DNA of 33,755 nt, from positions 1 to 33,755 of the forward strand of contig JAHIKK010000008.1 in assembly GCA_018897555.1 (NCBI GenBank). Reading direction: 5' to 3'. This document shows positions 25,294 to 33,210 of this stretch, piece by piece (positions within the stretch are counted from its first letter, which is position 1; every line of letters starts with the position of its first letter). Below the pieces are notes generated by a model. That model did not search any database, was not told the origin of the DNA, and was given only the letters and a program-made list of their open reading frames with translations. Source of the stretch: Candidatus Omnitrophota bacterium (lineage in GTDB: Bacteria > Omnitrophota > Gorgyraeia > Gygaellales > Profunditerraquicolaceae). The position numbers and the translations under genes are program-made.

Positions 25294-25842
25294 ATGGATT
25301 TAGGTCAGCGGGTAAAAAACTTAAGGGGCACTATAAGGCAACGGGAGTTTGCTAGACGTTGCAAGGTAGATGCTTCCACAATCAATAAAATTGAAAAAGG
25401 CAGCTTAATAGGGACATTAGACATCCATATCAAGATATGTCAGGCATTAGGCATAAGTTTATCAACGCTTTATAAAGGCGTTTACGAAGAAAAGATAAAT
25501 CCCTTTGAATCAATTTCCCATCCAGAAGAGAAACCTCTAATTTATAATAGACAGGTCATTCGTCATATTCTTGCTAAAAATATCCTTTTCAATAAGAAAA
25601 TGCTCCCTGAGATTTTAACATTAGATCCTGGCGGCTTAGTTGAAGAAGGGTTGCCTCCTGATTCACAAAAATTTATCTTTGTACTAGAAGGCAAGATCGC
25701 GATAGAAACAAAAAAAGATAAATATACATTAGACCCCGATCAATCACTTTATATTACCGATGCCTCTGTAGAACACTCCCTAAAAAATATTGGCTCAACT
25801 ACAGCAAAATTATTAACTGTCACCCACCCTGTCATTTTATAA
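25294..25842 (+). CDS. XRE-cupin transcriptional regulator
   Basis: A 182-residue regulator and the only clear plus-strand gene in the window. Residues of about 5-62 are an XRE helix-turn-helix (RQREFARRCKVDASTINKIEKG). Residues of about 105-180 form a cupin barrel (FIFVLEGKIAIETKKDKYTLDPDQSL, then EHSLKNIGSTTAKLLTV), the usual ligand-sensing half of this family. The gene faces the minus-strand operon across two near-consensus promoters and a palindrome, so it probably represses that operon and itself. It lacks a LexA-type self-cleavage domain, so induction would depend on a small ligand. A host metabolic regulator at this place is the alternative. Confidence 0.86.
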   Translation: MDLGQRVKNLRGTIRQREFARRCKVDASTINKIEKGSLIGTLDIHIKICQALGISLSTLYKGVYEEKINPFESISHPEEKPLIYNRQVIRHILAKNILFNKKMLPEILTLDPGGLVEEGLPPDSQKFIFVLEGKIAIETKKDKYTLDPDQSLYITDASVEHSLKNIGSTTAKLLTVTHPVIL

Positions 25843-25971
25843 AAAGCAGACCTAGAAGTATATTCCATTAAGCGCCCAAGAGATATATAATTATTTTAAA
25901 AAAGGGAAATTGCTGTTGGCAGGAGAACTATACCTAAATATAGGCATCAACTAAAAATTTTACCTTCAAAA

Positions 25972-26340
25972 TTAAGACGGAAATAAACACTTATCTTCTT
26001 TTTTAATAACCATCAAGCTTAAAAATAGGCTAATTGCGCTAAAGAGCAAAGAACCAAAAAATGCTAGCCAAAAGCCAGTTATGACAAAATCTTTTACAAT
26101 CTTTGAAACTAGATAAAAAAGAAAACCATTCATAAAAAAGGTAAATAAACCCAATGTGAATATGTTTATAGGTAGTGTAATTAATATTATAAACGGCCGC
26201 AAAAATGTATTAATTATCCCTAAAACCAAAGCAACTACAATAGCGGTAATAGGACTAGCAACCTGTATTCCTTTTACAATATAAGTAACAATAAGTATGG
26301 CTAAAGAATTAATTATCCATTTTGTTAGGAATCTTCCCAT
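25972..26340 (-). CDS. 4-TM membrane protein of the phage-holin-4/DUF360 family
   Basis: A 122-residue membrane protein with four hydrophobic segments (about 8-25, 30-48, 55-82, 88-112). The pattern VALVLGIINTFLRPFIILITLPINIFTLGLFTFF is the signature of the DUF360 family (also called mycobacterial 4-TMS phage holin superfamily). Despite that name most members are chromosomal and of unknown function, so this is not evidence for a phage. It starts 1 bp after the bactofilin stop codon, which suggests co-expression. The segment between it and the convergent XRE-cupin gene (25843-25971) holds no recognised feature and might contain an element boundary. Confidence 0.82.
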   Translation of the reverse strand: MGRFLTKWIINSLAILIVTYIVKGIQVASPITAIVVALVLGIINTFLRPFIILITLPINIFTLGLFTFFMNGFLFYLVSKIVKDFVITGFWLAFFGSLLFSAISLFLSLMVIKKEDKCLFPS

Positions 26341-26341
26341 C

Positions 26342-26755
26342 TTAGAACCCTTGCCTTTCTTTTATTCTGTTCTTGGCCTCTATTCTTTCTTTTGATTCAA
26401 CGGCCTCATTAGGCATTTGACAATCGCCTTTTAACAAAGCACCCTCAGCCATAACTAAAAGTGGGGCTTCAATATTTCCTGTCACTCTTGCGGAAGCAGC
26501 AAGTTCAAGTCGTTTACTACATATAATATCCCCTTCCACTCTTCCCAATATCGTTATGTTATCGCCCTTAACCGTTTTAGCTTTTACATTTGCCTTTTCA
26601 CCGATAATTAAGACTCCCCTTGCTTCTAAATCACCTTCAAAATCACCGTTTAATCTTAGATTAACCGGTCCAGTAAATTTGAGATTACCCTGCATACCAG
26701 CTTCGATATTAATTGTCTTATCTTCTGTTTGAGGTAAGTCATTTTTCTTAAACAT
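26342..26755 (-). CDS. Bactofilin (polymer-forming cytoskeletal protein)
   Basis: A 137-residue bactofilin. The core (about 20-112) consists of short repeating beta-strand units (NLRLNGDFEGDLEARGVLIIGE, then KAKTVKGDNITILGRVEGDI) that build a right-handed beta-helix; the tails are charged and disordered. Bactofilins polymerise without nucleotide and organise envelope or polysaccharide machinery. It has a GGAGGG ribosome-binding site and its own extended -10 promoter (26777-26785). It is paired with the 4-TM protein, which could act as its membrane partner; that is inference. Confidence 0.87.
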   Translation of the reverse strand: MFKKNDLPQTEDKTINIEAGMQGNLKFTGPVNLRLNGDFEGDLEARGVLIIGEKANVKAKTVKGDNITILGRVEGDIICSKRLELAASARVTGNIEAPLLVMAEGALLKGDCQMPNEAVESKERIEAKNRIKERQGF

Positions 26756-26776
26756 ACGCTTCCCTCCAATTTTCTG

Positions 26777-26785
26777 ATTATACCA
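26777..26785 (-). promoter_or_regulatory. Extended -10 promoter of the bactofilin gene
   Basis: On the minus strand TGGTATAAT: a consensus -10 TATAAT (26777-26782) with the upstream TG of extended -10 promoters. No good -35 is seen. It is 21 bp from the ATG, allowing a short leader with GGAGGG. Confidence 0.6.
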
Positions 26786-26806
26786 TTTTTGTTTTTTATC
26801 TTCACA

Positions 26807-26854
26807 CCCGCCCTTCCTTCCAACTTATAACCCTTACCCCCTAGGAAAGGCGGG
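26807..26854. other. Inverted repeat CCCGCCCTTCCT / AGGAAAGGCGGG
   Basis: Two 12-base arms with one mismatch are separated by 24 bases. The unit is GC-rich in an AT-rich intergenic region, upstream of the bactofilin promoter. No T-tract follows on either strand, so it is a poor terminator. It may be a repeat or regulatory site. Confidence 0.45.
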
Positions 26855-26889
26855 ATTCATATAAATATTCCTGATCTTCTAACAGTATT

Positions 26890-27147
26890 TTATCCATTAG
26901 GATTGGATAAGTGGCCATATTCTTGGAGATACTTGCGCGAAACGGTATGACAATTCAGACAATCAAGATCTTTAGAATTATGATTTGAACAAAGCAATAA
27001 AGTATTTACTTCAACTAAAATATCTTGGGCATAATCATGTTTTTCTTTAGAGTTAATATTCTCAAGTTTTAAAATTATATTTTTAATTATCCCATCCGAT
27101 TCGCGAAAAACTGGACATTTTATATTATTTTGGATAGATTCTTCATT
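26890..27147 (-). pseudogene. Cys-rich orphan frame without a start codon
   Basis: An open frame of 85 codons on the minus strand with no ATG, GTG or TTG near its beginning (it opens after a TAA at 27148-27150). It reads KCPVFRESDGIIKN early and LLLCSNHNSKDLDCLNCHTV late, then stops. The C..H...C..CH pattern suggests metal or haem binding in the ancestor. The family is not recognised. It lies directly after an exbB-like fragment in another frame, so the region looks decayed. Confidence 0.35.
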
Positions 27148-27150
27148 TTA

Positions 27151-27220
27151 TAACCGCTCTTCCTAAACATAAAAGTAACAGCTACATCAGAATTCCGCCC
27201 TTAAGAAACAAATTAAACAT
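27151..27220 (-). pseudogene. exbB: Possible exbB N-terminal remnant
   Basis: An AGGAGG ribosome-binding site 4 bases upstream of the ATG at 27220 starts MFNLFLKGGILM, then TAG, then LLLLCLGRAVI in the same frame. This resembles the N-terminus of ExbB/TolQ proteins (typically ...KGGPLM..LLLCS..A..I). The stop and the later frame change mean no functional protein. It is at the 3' end of an operon whose first gene is a TonB-dependent receptor, where an exbB gene would make sense. The match is short and was judged by eye. Confidence 0.4.
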
Positions 27221-27246
27221 ATATCCTCCTCACAAATCACATTTAT

Positions 27247-28017
27247 TTAGGCTTGGTATACCACTACCTTGGTGTTGTCCTGTCTTAAGATGTTGAATGA
27301 CATTTCGTACATCTTCCGGAGATTTACCTCATTGACTACTGCGTTAGGATGACCATAGTCAATTATCCGGCCTTCTTTCATCAATGCTATTTTGTCTGAA
27401 AACATTATTGCATCATTTGGCTCATGAAGGGTCATAAGAACGGTCAGATTCTTTTCCATCGCAACTTTTTTGATAGCATTCAACACTTTCACCCTATTTT
27501 TAAGGTCTAAATGCATTGTCGGTTCATCAAGTAGCAGCGCCTTAGGATTTTGCATAAGGGCACGGGATATAAAAACAAGCTGGCGCTCGCCGCCACTTAC
27601 TTGTGTGTATGGTCTTTCTGCCAACCATAATATACCAAGGTCATCAAGCACCTTTTTTGCATCTTCATAGTCTTGTCGGGATGGCGAAGAAAAGATGCTT
27701 AGATAGGGAGTTCTGCCTATAACAACAATGTCTATAACTTTATAAGGAAATGTCAGATAATGATCCTGGGGAACTCCGCCTATAGTTTTGGCTAGTTCGA
27801 ATTGTGTAAATTCATCTAATTTTTTCCCATCGAGATAGATACAACCGCTCTTTGGTTTGAGAATAGCGTATATACATTTGAGTAATGTGGTTTTGCCCGA
27901 CCCATTGGGACCAAGTAGTGTTACCACCTCACCGGATTCTATTCTCAAATTCACATCATGCAATCCAAATGTATCGTTATATTTAAAATACAGGTTCTCT
28001 ATTCTTATCATCGCCAC
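27247..28017 (-). CDS. BtuD/FecE-type ABC transporter ATPase
   Basis: A 256-residue ATPase of the iron-siderophore/vitamin B12 importer class. Walker A is GPNGSGKTT (about 35-43), the signature is VSGGERQLV and Walker B is ALLLDEPTMHLDL. The switch histidine is in TLHEPNDA. It energises the permease encoded just upstream, which it overlaps by 10 bp. It is the last intact gene of the five-gene uptake operon. Substrate (corrinoid, Fe, Ni or Co chelate) is not determined by the ATPase. Confidence 0.92.
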   Translation of the reverse strand: MAMIRIENLYFKYNDTFGLHDVNLRIESGEVVTLLGPNGSGKTTLLKCIYAILKPKSGCIYLDGKKLDEFTQFELAKTIGGVPQDHYLTFPYKVIDIVVIGRTPYLSIFSSPSRQDYEDAKKVLDDLGILWLAERPYTQVSGGERQLVFISRALMQNPKALLLDEPTMHLDLKNRVKVLNAIKKVAMEKNLTVLMTLHEPNDAIMFSDKIALMKEGRIIDYGHPNAVVNEVNLRKMYEMSFNILRQDNTKVVVYQA

Positions 28018-28961
28018 CCACCTCCTACTTTTTTAAGCAGATATATAAAATATGGCGCGGCGATTAAGGTCGTAACTACGCTTATCGGCATCTCAAATGT
28101 AAAGAGTGTCCTGCATAAAGTGTCGGTAATTAATAAAAAACTTGCGCCAAATGCGGCTGAGGCCGGTATTAAATACTTATTATCGGGGCCGATGAGACTT
28201 CTTGTCATATGTGGAATTATCAAGCCTATCCACCCGATTATCCCAGTAACCGCTATTACTGAGGCACAGACAATCGTGCTTGAGATTATCACGATAAGCC
28301 TATCACGTTTGAGGTTTGCCCCTAATAATTTAGCCTCCTCGTCACCCATAGATAAAACATTCAGCCTCCAGCGAATTGAAAATAATACCGGAAGGCCTAT
28401 AATTAAACCAGGAGCACATATAAAAAAAGATTGCCAAGAGGCCCTGTGGAACCCTCCTAAAGCCCAAAATACCACACCCGCAAGACGATATGGGTCTGCG
28501 ATGAGTTGTATCATAGAAAGTAACGCCGTAAATACCGCTCCTACAATAACGCCGCCCAAGATAATTGTTATGGTAGAAAATTCACCATGGATTCGTGCAG
28601 CCAAACAAGCTATAGATACCGCTAAAAAACCAAAAACAAATGCGACTATAGGCAAAATATAAGGATGATAAGGCAGAACGACCATTGCAAGGGCGGCTCC
28701 AAAAGCTGCGCCTTGTGATAACCCTAGAATAGAAGGAGAAACAAGGGGATTACGCAAAGTTGCTTGAAGTGAAGTTCCTGCCACAGATAACGCAATACCG
28801 GCCAACGCACACAAAAGAATCCTTGGAATCCTGATATTAAAGAGAATATGCCAGGCGGTATCAGTTAGGGGGAATGACCATATAGAGTATCTTCCAATAC
28901 CCAATACAATGGGAATTATCAATATCGGAGATATAAGAATAAGAAAATATTTTAACCTCAT
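28008..28961 (-). CDS. BtuC/FecCD-type ABC transporter permease
   Basis: A 317-residue inner-membrane permease with about nine to ten hydrophobic helices. Family motifs are RIPRILLCALAGIALSVAGTSLQATLRNPL, with LGLSQGAAFGAALAM following, then WALGGFHRASW and GWIGLIIPHMTRSLIGPDNK, all typical of FecCD permeases. A homodimer with two ATPases would move a metal chelate or cobalamin from periplasm to cytoplasm. It follows the binding protein by 30 bp and overlaps the ATPase gene by 10 bp. Length is normal. Confidence 0.92.
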   Translation of the reverse strand: MRLKYFLILISPILIIPIVLGIGRYSIWSFPLTDTAWHILFNIRIPRILLCALAGIALSVAGTSLQATLRNPLVSPSILGLSQGAAFGAALAMVVLPYHPYILPIVAFVFGFLAVSIACLAARIHGEFSTITIILGGVIVGAVFTALLSMIQLIADPYRLAGVVFWALGGFHRASWQSFFICAPGLIIGLPVLFSIRWRLNVLSMGDEEAKLLGANLKRDRLIVIISSTIVCASVIAVTGIIGWIGLIIPHMTRSLIGPDNKYLIPASAAFGASFLLITDTLCRTLFTFEMPISVVTTLIAAPYFIYLLKKVGGGWR

Positions 28962-28991
28962 GAAATTTGCTTAACCTGTGTCTTTCAGGTT

Positions 28992-30053
28992 TTACGGAAT
29001 ATATATATTATATTCTTCTGCAAGATTACTAAAGAAATCGACAACTCCATATAGCCCCTCGTAAATCTCATTGCCTTCCTTTTCAACATCAAGGTCTTTA
29101 AACTTTTCAGGATAGGCAGTCTTTGCAATCTGCATTGCGTTGATAACTACCGTTTCAGGATACCAACCACAGTAGCCTATAATGACGTTGTAGATCCTTT
29201 TATCTTTCACCGCTTTGACTTTTTGCCACTGAGGATGTGAACAGATATAATCCGGCGACACTCCTGTAGTTTTATGAAGGATATGGCAAAAGATAATATC
29301 AGGCTCCCAGGCAATTATCTGTTCAAGATTCGCATGATACCATACGTCATATTTCCTGAATGCTACATTGATCACTCCGCCTGATTCCAGAGGATCACAA
29401 TGTCCGTTGACCATCTTGGTAGGACCAATCACAAAGCCTTTCAATCTATCGTCTCTTGGGATTTGAGAAATAACTTCCCTTAATCTTGACATTTTGTCAT
29501 CTAAAAATCCCTTTAGGTAAGTCGCTCTTTTTCCCTCGTGCACGCACCTTCCAATCAAAGTTATTAAATCAAAACGGCATTTGCCTCTTTGTGTAAATGG
29601 GGCGATTCTCACGCATACAACAGGAATGCCGGTTTTGTTTTGTATATCATCTGCACTGCTTGCCTCATTGACTTGATGGAAAACTATATCGGGTCTCAAC
29701 GAAATCAATTCCTCAATATTTACTCCTTTCCCCATACCTCCCAACCCGGGCAGATTTTTGAGCTTTGGAAAGATTTTTGTAAATATCGGGTCAGCGGTAT
29801 CGCCCATTGTGGTCACACCCACTATTTTATCGCTTACGCCAAGGGCCACTAATACTCTTGTAGCTTCAGGCCAGAGACTGACTATTCTATCTACCTTTTC
29901 CGGCACATAGACAACTCTACCTGCTTGATCAATTATTTTTATTGTTCCGGTGTCAAAATGAGACGATTTATGCCAATATAATCCGACTGCATATATCGCC
30001 CCGCATACCAATATAACTGACACCACAATTGACGATATTCTTTTGATATTCAT
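28992..30053 (-). CDS. Membrane-anchored periplasmic binding protein, BtuF/FecB type
   Basis: A 353-residue substrate-binding protein. An N-terminal hydrophobic segment (about 8-27) anchors or exports it; the sequence before C17 does not form a good lipobox, so an uncleaved anchor is likely. The periplasmic-binding fold shows DRIVSLWPEATRVLVALGVSDKIVGVT and NIEELISLRPDIVF, and the second lobe includes VGKRIY-like KAVKDKRIYNVI. It passes ligand to the FecCD-type permease downstream. The sequence has several Cys and His residues (FCHILH, YCGWYPE), which could contact metal or corrinoid; that is inference. Confidence 0.86.
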   Translation of the reverse strand: MNIKRISSIVVSVILVCGAIYAVGLYWHKSSHFDTGTIKIIDQAGRVVYVPEKVDRIVSLWPEATRVLVALGVSDKIVGVTTMGDTADPIFTKIFPKLKNLPGLGGMGKGVNIEELISLRPDIVFHQVNEASSADDIQNKTGIPVVCVRIAPFTQRGKCRFDLITLIGRCVHEGKRATYLKGFLDDKMSRLREVISQIPRDDRLKGFVIGPTKMVNGHCDPLESGGVINVAFRKYDVWYHANLEQIIAWEPDIIFCHILHKTTGVSPDYICSHPQWQKVKAVKDKRIYNVIIGYCGWYPETVVINAMQIAKTAYPEKFKDLDVEKEGNEIYEGLYGVVDFFSNLAEEYNIYIP

Positions 30054-30079
30054 TCCAGTACCTCTAAAACGAATAAATT

Positions 30080-31141
30080 CTAACTACAGGCTTTCAGAAT
30101 GGATGGTTCGACATCCATGCCGCCACTTCTAATATAGCAAGTTGAAATAGATAAAGGACTGATTATCTCGTAGCCGTTTCCTGCGTCAATATGTTCAATC
30201 CCCGCTAAAGACTCTAAATCGGCAAAACGAGAAGGCTGACCCTTCTTACTCAAATGAGCTCCTGCATGGGTCATGCGGTTTACTCCACTCATAACCCAAA
30301 GGGGAATATTCTGATAGCCGCCACCTGCCGAAATGTAGATATTACGAAAAATCAATCTGGCAATGGCAAGCGTCCTTGCCCCTTCAAGAGGCGAGGCAGA
30401 AGACATTTGACCTTCCAGAGAACTTCCCGGGAAAACCCTAAGACAGGTAACGGACAACCGATGAAAATTCTTGAATCCCTTCAAATAAAAAAGGTGGGCT
30501 ACCCTATCTTTGTAGCTTTCTCCCAAGCCAACCATGAGAACACTATTGAGACTCACTCCATTTCTATCAATAAGTTCAGCGAGCTGCTTTCTCTTTTTCA
30601 AGCTATCACCCGGTTTAACGCGGGAAAAAACCTCCTCATTCATAGTTTCAAAGGAACATGTAATCGCTTCAACATCTAATTTTTTCATCTCCCGGATATG
30701 TTCTTCTTCTAATGCCGGACCAACATTAACCCAAACATTAAGCCCTGACTCTTTGAAATGTCTTAACAGCTCGATTATTACAAGGCCGGATTTCTCCGGA
30801 TCAGTTCCGCCGCCAATCTCCACGGTGGTAGTTCCAGTTTTCTTGAATCCTTCCGCAATCTGTGGGATCTGTTCCGGACGGATATCTAAAGTCCCCCATT
30901 TATGACCGGGCTTTGTGCGCCAACAATAACAGCACGGTGGCTCAATCTTACACTCCATACTAGCCCCTACAAAACCGTCCAGGCGAAAAACATTCCCCAT
31001 CTCTTCTTTCCGGACCGTACAGGCCGCTTTAAAAAGGGGTAAATACCCTTCTGGCGCCTGAGTATTCTCGAACAGGTAAATAGCTTCTTCCGGCGTGATT
31101 TCTTCCTCAACTGATTTTTCCAAAATTTCTTCCAATCTCAT
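30080..31141 (-). CDS. Radical SAM protein with CX5CX2C motif (HmdB/BioB/HydE-like)
   Basis: A 353-residue radical SAM enzyme of the biotin-synthase fold. The cluster cysteines are C64, C70 and C73 (CKIEPPCCYC), a CX5CX2C spacing instead of CX3CX2C. That spacing is known for HmdB, which acts in FeGP-cofactor synthesis of [Fe]-hydrogenase. GGGTDP (about 110-115) is the SAM-binding glycine motif. The N-terminus (EITPEEAIYLFENTQAP) is typical of the HydE/PylB/BioB/HmdB group. No Hmd or hcg gene is visible. It is 27 bp from the binding-protein gene and 26 bp from the TonB receptor gene, so it belongs to the uptake operon. Its substrate is unknown; processing of an imported chelate or corrinoid is a guess. 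Confidence 0.8.
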   Translation of the reverse strand: MRLEEILEKSVEEEITPEEAIYLFENTQAPEGYLPLFKAACTVRKEEMGNVFRLDGFVGASMECKIEPPCCYCWRTKPGHKWGTLDIRPEQIPQIAEGFKKTGTTTVEIGGGTDPEKSGLVIIELLRHFKESGLNVWVNVGPALEEEHIREMKKLDVEAITCSFETMNEEVFSRVKPGDSLKKRKQLAELIDRNGVSLNSVLMVGLGESYKDRVAHLFYLKGFKNFHRLSVTCLRVFPGSSLEGQMSSASPLEGARTLAIARLIFRNIYISAGGGYQNIPLWVMSGVNRMTHAGAHLSKKGQPSRFADLESLAGIEHIDAGNGYEIISPLSISTCYIRSGGMDVEPSILKACS

Positions 31142-31166
31142 CTTAAACTCTCCTTTCAGGTTTTAT

Positions 31167-33191
31167 CTAAAACAAAACCTCTAATGAACCGGTAAAAAGT
31201 CTCCCCGGCGACTCCATCTCAGTATCAACATCGTACTTTTTATCTAATATGTTTTCGCACCCAAAGGCTAACTTTACGTTCTTCCCTATGTCCCTAGATA
31301 TCTTGACGTCAAACGTCCAGTAACCATCAAGCTTCTCTGTATTTTTCAAATCGGTGTATTTGCTACCGACGTATTTCAATAAGCTGCTTAAGGTAAATAA
31401 CCTGGGGTTATCATATACGATACCAAGATTCAATTTGTGTTGAGGAATGTAACCAAGAAAATTTCCTTCAATGGTAGGGTCAGTCACATCTTTTTCAACG
31501 GTGGATTTGTTGTAGGTATAATTGAAAAAACTAGACCATTTTTCGGTAATCTTATATTTTAACTCTGTTTCTATCCCCCGCATGCGGACTTTGTTTATAT
31601 TGTCAAAGTCCAGTCTATTGGGTGCGGTTGTCCGGGTACCTATAAAATCATCACCGTCGCTCTGGTAAAAAGTTAACTTCCCCTCCAAGCCATCCGTAAA
31701 TGAATGGTCAACGCCTACTTCATAACTAATCAGGGTTTCCGGGTTAAGGTCGGGATTGCCATATATTGTTCGAAGACCGCGGGTCATTATGGTGTATAAA
31801 CGGGGGAGGGAAGGCGCTCTGAATCCTCTGCTTACCGATGAACGTAAAGCAGTTCTCTCTGTAAAATGGTAGAGTAAGCCCAGCTTAGGATTGAAAGAAC
31901 TCCAACTTTTATCATCATAGTTTATATTGATCGCTGGAGTTGCTCCTGGCGGATCGGTATCGTAGCATGAGCCATCGAAATTTTCCCACCAATCCTGGCG
32001 TCCTCCTATTACCACCTTAAAGCGTTCATCAAAAAACGACATTTCATCCTGAACATAAAGAGATAGATATCGCTGCTTCCCTTTAGTCTCTCCGCGCCGA
32101 CTCGATGTTTGATATTCATCTTCTTTGTCTATTTTACTGTGTTTATATTCAAAACCTAAAGTCAGAGTATTCCAATCTGATAGAGATATGGCGGATTGAA
32201 GCATCCCTCCATAAAAAGGTAGATGGAATTTTTCTACAAGATTCAAATAGCTATAGGTCGGCGCCGTATCAAATTCCACTTTCTGAGTTTCATTATGTAA
32301 ATAAAAAGAAGCCAGCCAGTCAAATCTTCCTAAATCACCATGATAAATAAGATGCCCCTTATCTATGCTCCTGTCTACATTTGAATATTCCCTACCGCGC
32401 CCGAATTTTCTATCGAGGTGCGAAAACCCCATTTTTAAGGAAGACTCCTCATCAAAAAAGTAGAAAAGCTTTCCATCAATGTTGTCGAGGTTGTAATTGC
32501 TTTTAATATCATAAGACTGCTGAGGGACATGGGAAATATATCCATCCGAAGCATTATATTTGCCGCTTAGATAATATCCGATTTTTTCCGTTCGGCCCTC
32601 CATGCTCAGGAATGACATCCATGTACTCAAACTGCCATAGTCTTGTTTAAATCTTATCTTATGGCCTTTCTCCGGTTCCCTCGTAATGATATTAATAACC
32701 CCTCCCATGGCCTGCGAGCCATAAAGAGAGGAAGCAGACCCTCGCACTATTTCGATTCTCTCTATATTTTCTAAGGGAATCTGGTTCCATTCCACTTCTC
32801 CATGCCAGGAATTATTTATTGGAACTCCATCTACCATCATAAGCATCTTGCCTACATCGTTGATACCCCGCATATATACATCCGAGCGGCCGCGCCCATA
32901 AGTATAGTTACCCTGCTGATCAACTCCTGGGGCCGTCGCCAAAACATCTTCTAACCTTTTGTTAGAATATTCATCAATCGTCTCTCTGCCAATAACTGTA
33001 ACGCTTGCCGGAATATCACCGATGGCTCTTTCGGTTTTAGTGGCAGTTACTACTATTTGACCTAAGTTAAATTTTGTGCCCTCTTTTTTCTCCTTAGGCA
33101 ATTCTCCATTTTCTTGCGCTAAGCTAAGCCTCGTTAGGGCAAAAGATAAAATTACTACCAAGGAAAACAAGATTCTATTAACTCGCATCAA
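31167..33191 (-). CDS. TonB-dependent outer-membrane receptor, BtuB-like
   Basis: A 674-residue receptor. Residues 1-25 are a signal peptide ending LSLA. The TonB box region is IVVTATKTERAIGDIPASVTVI (residues of about 47-68). The plug domain follows, with RLEDVLATAPGVDQQ, MMVDGVPINNSW and IEIVRGSASSLYGSQAMGGVINIIT. A beta-barrel follows and ends in phenylalanine (LEVLF), the outer-membrane sorting signal. ENILDKKYD near the end is typical of BtuB/FepA-like barrels. It starts the uptake operon and has an AAGGAG ribosome-binding site. BtuB is the nearest type by general pattern, but nickel or iron chelates are possible. No intact exbB, exbD or tonB is nearby. Confidence 0.92.
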   Translation of the reverse strand: MMRVNRILFSLVVILSFALTRLSLAQENGELPKEKKEGTKFNLGQIVVTATKTERAIGDIPASVTVIGRETIDEYSNKRLEDVLATAPGVDQQGNYTYGRGRSDVYMRGINDVGKMLMMVDGVPINNSWHGEVEWNQIPLENIERIEIVRGSASSLYGSQAMGGVINIITREPEKGHKIRFKQDYGSLSTWMSFLSMEGRTEKIGYYLSGKYNASDGYISHVPQQSYDIKSNYNLDNIDGKLFYFFDEESSLKMGFSHLDRKFGRGREYSNVDRSIDKGHLIYHGDLGRFDWLASFYLHNETQKVEFDTAPTYSYLNLVEKFHLPFYGGMLQSAISLSDWNTLTLGFEYKHSKIDKEDEYQTSSRRGETKGKQRYLSLYVQDEMSFFDERFKVVIGGRQDWWENFDGSCYDTDPPGATPAININYDDKSWSSFNPKLGLLYHFTERTALRSSVSRGFRAPSLPRLYTIMTRGLRTIYGNPDLNPETLISYEVGVDHSFTDGLEGKLTFYQSDGDDFIGTRTTAPNRLDFDNINKVRMRGIETELKYKITEKWSSFFNYTYNKSTVEKDVTDPTIEGNFLGYIPQHKLNLGIVYDNPRLFTLSSLLKYVGSKYTDLKNTEKLDGYWTFDVKISRDIGKNVKLAFGCENILDKKYDVDTEMESPGRLFTGSLEVLF

Positions 33192-33210
33192 TCCGCTCCT
33201 TTCTCTTGCC

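Noticed and set aside
25972-26340. Phage holin as part of a prophage lysis module
   Set aside because: The DUF360 family carries the holin name but is mostly chromosomal. No endolysin or other lysis gene is nearby, and it is paired with bactofilin.
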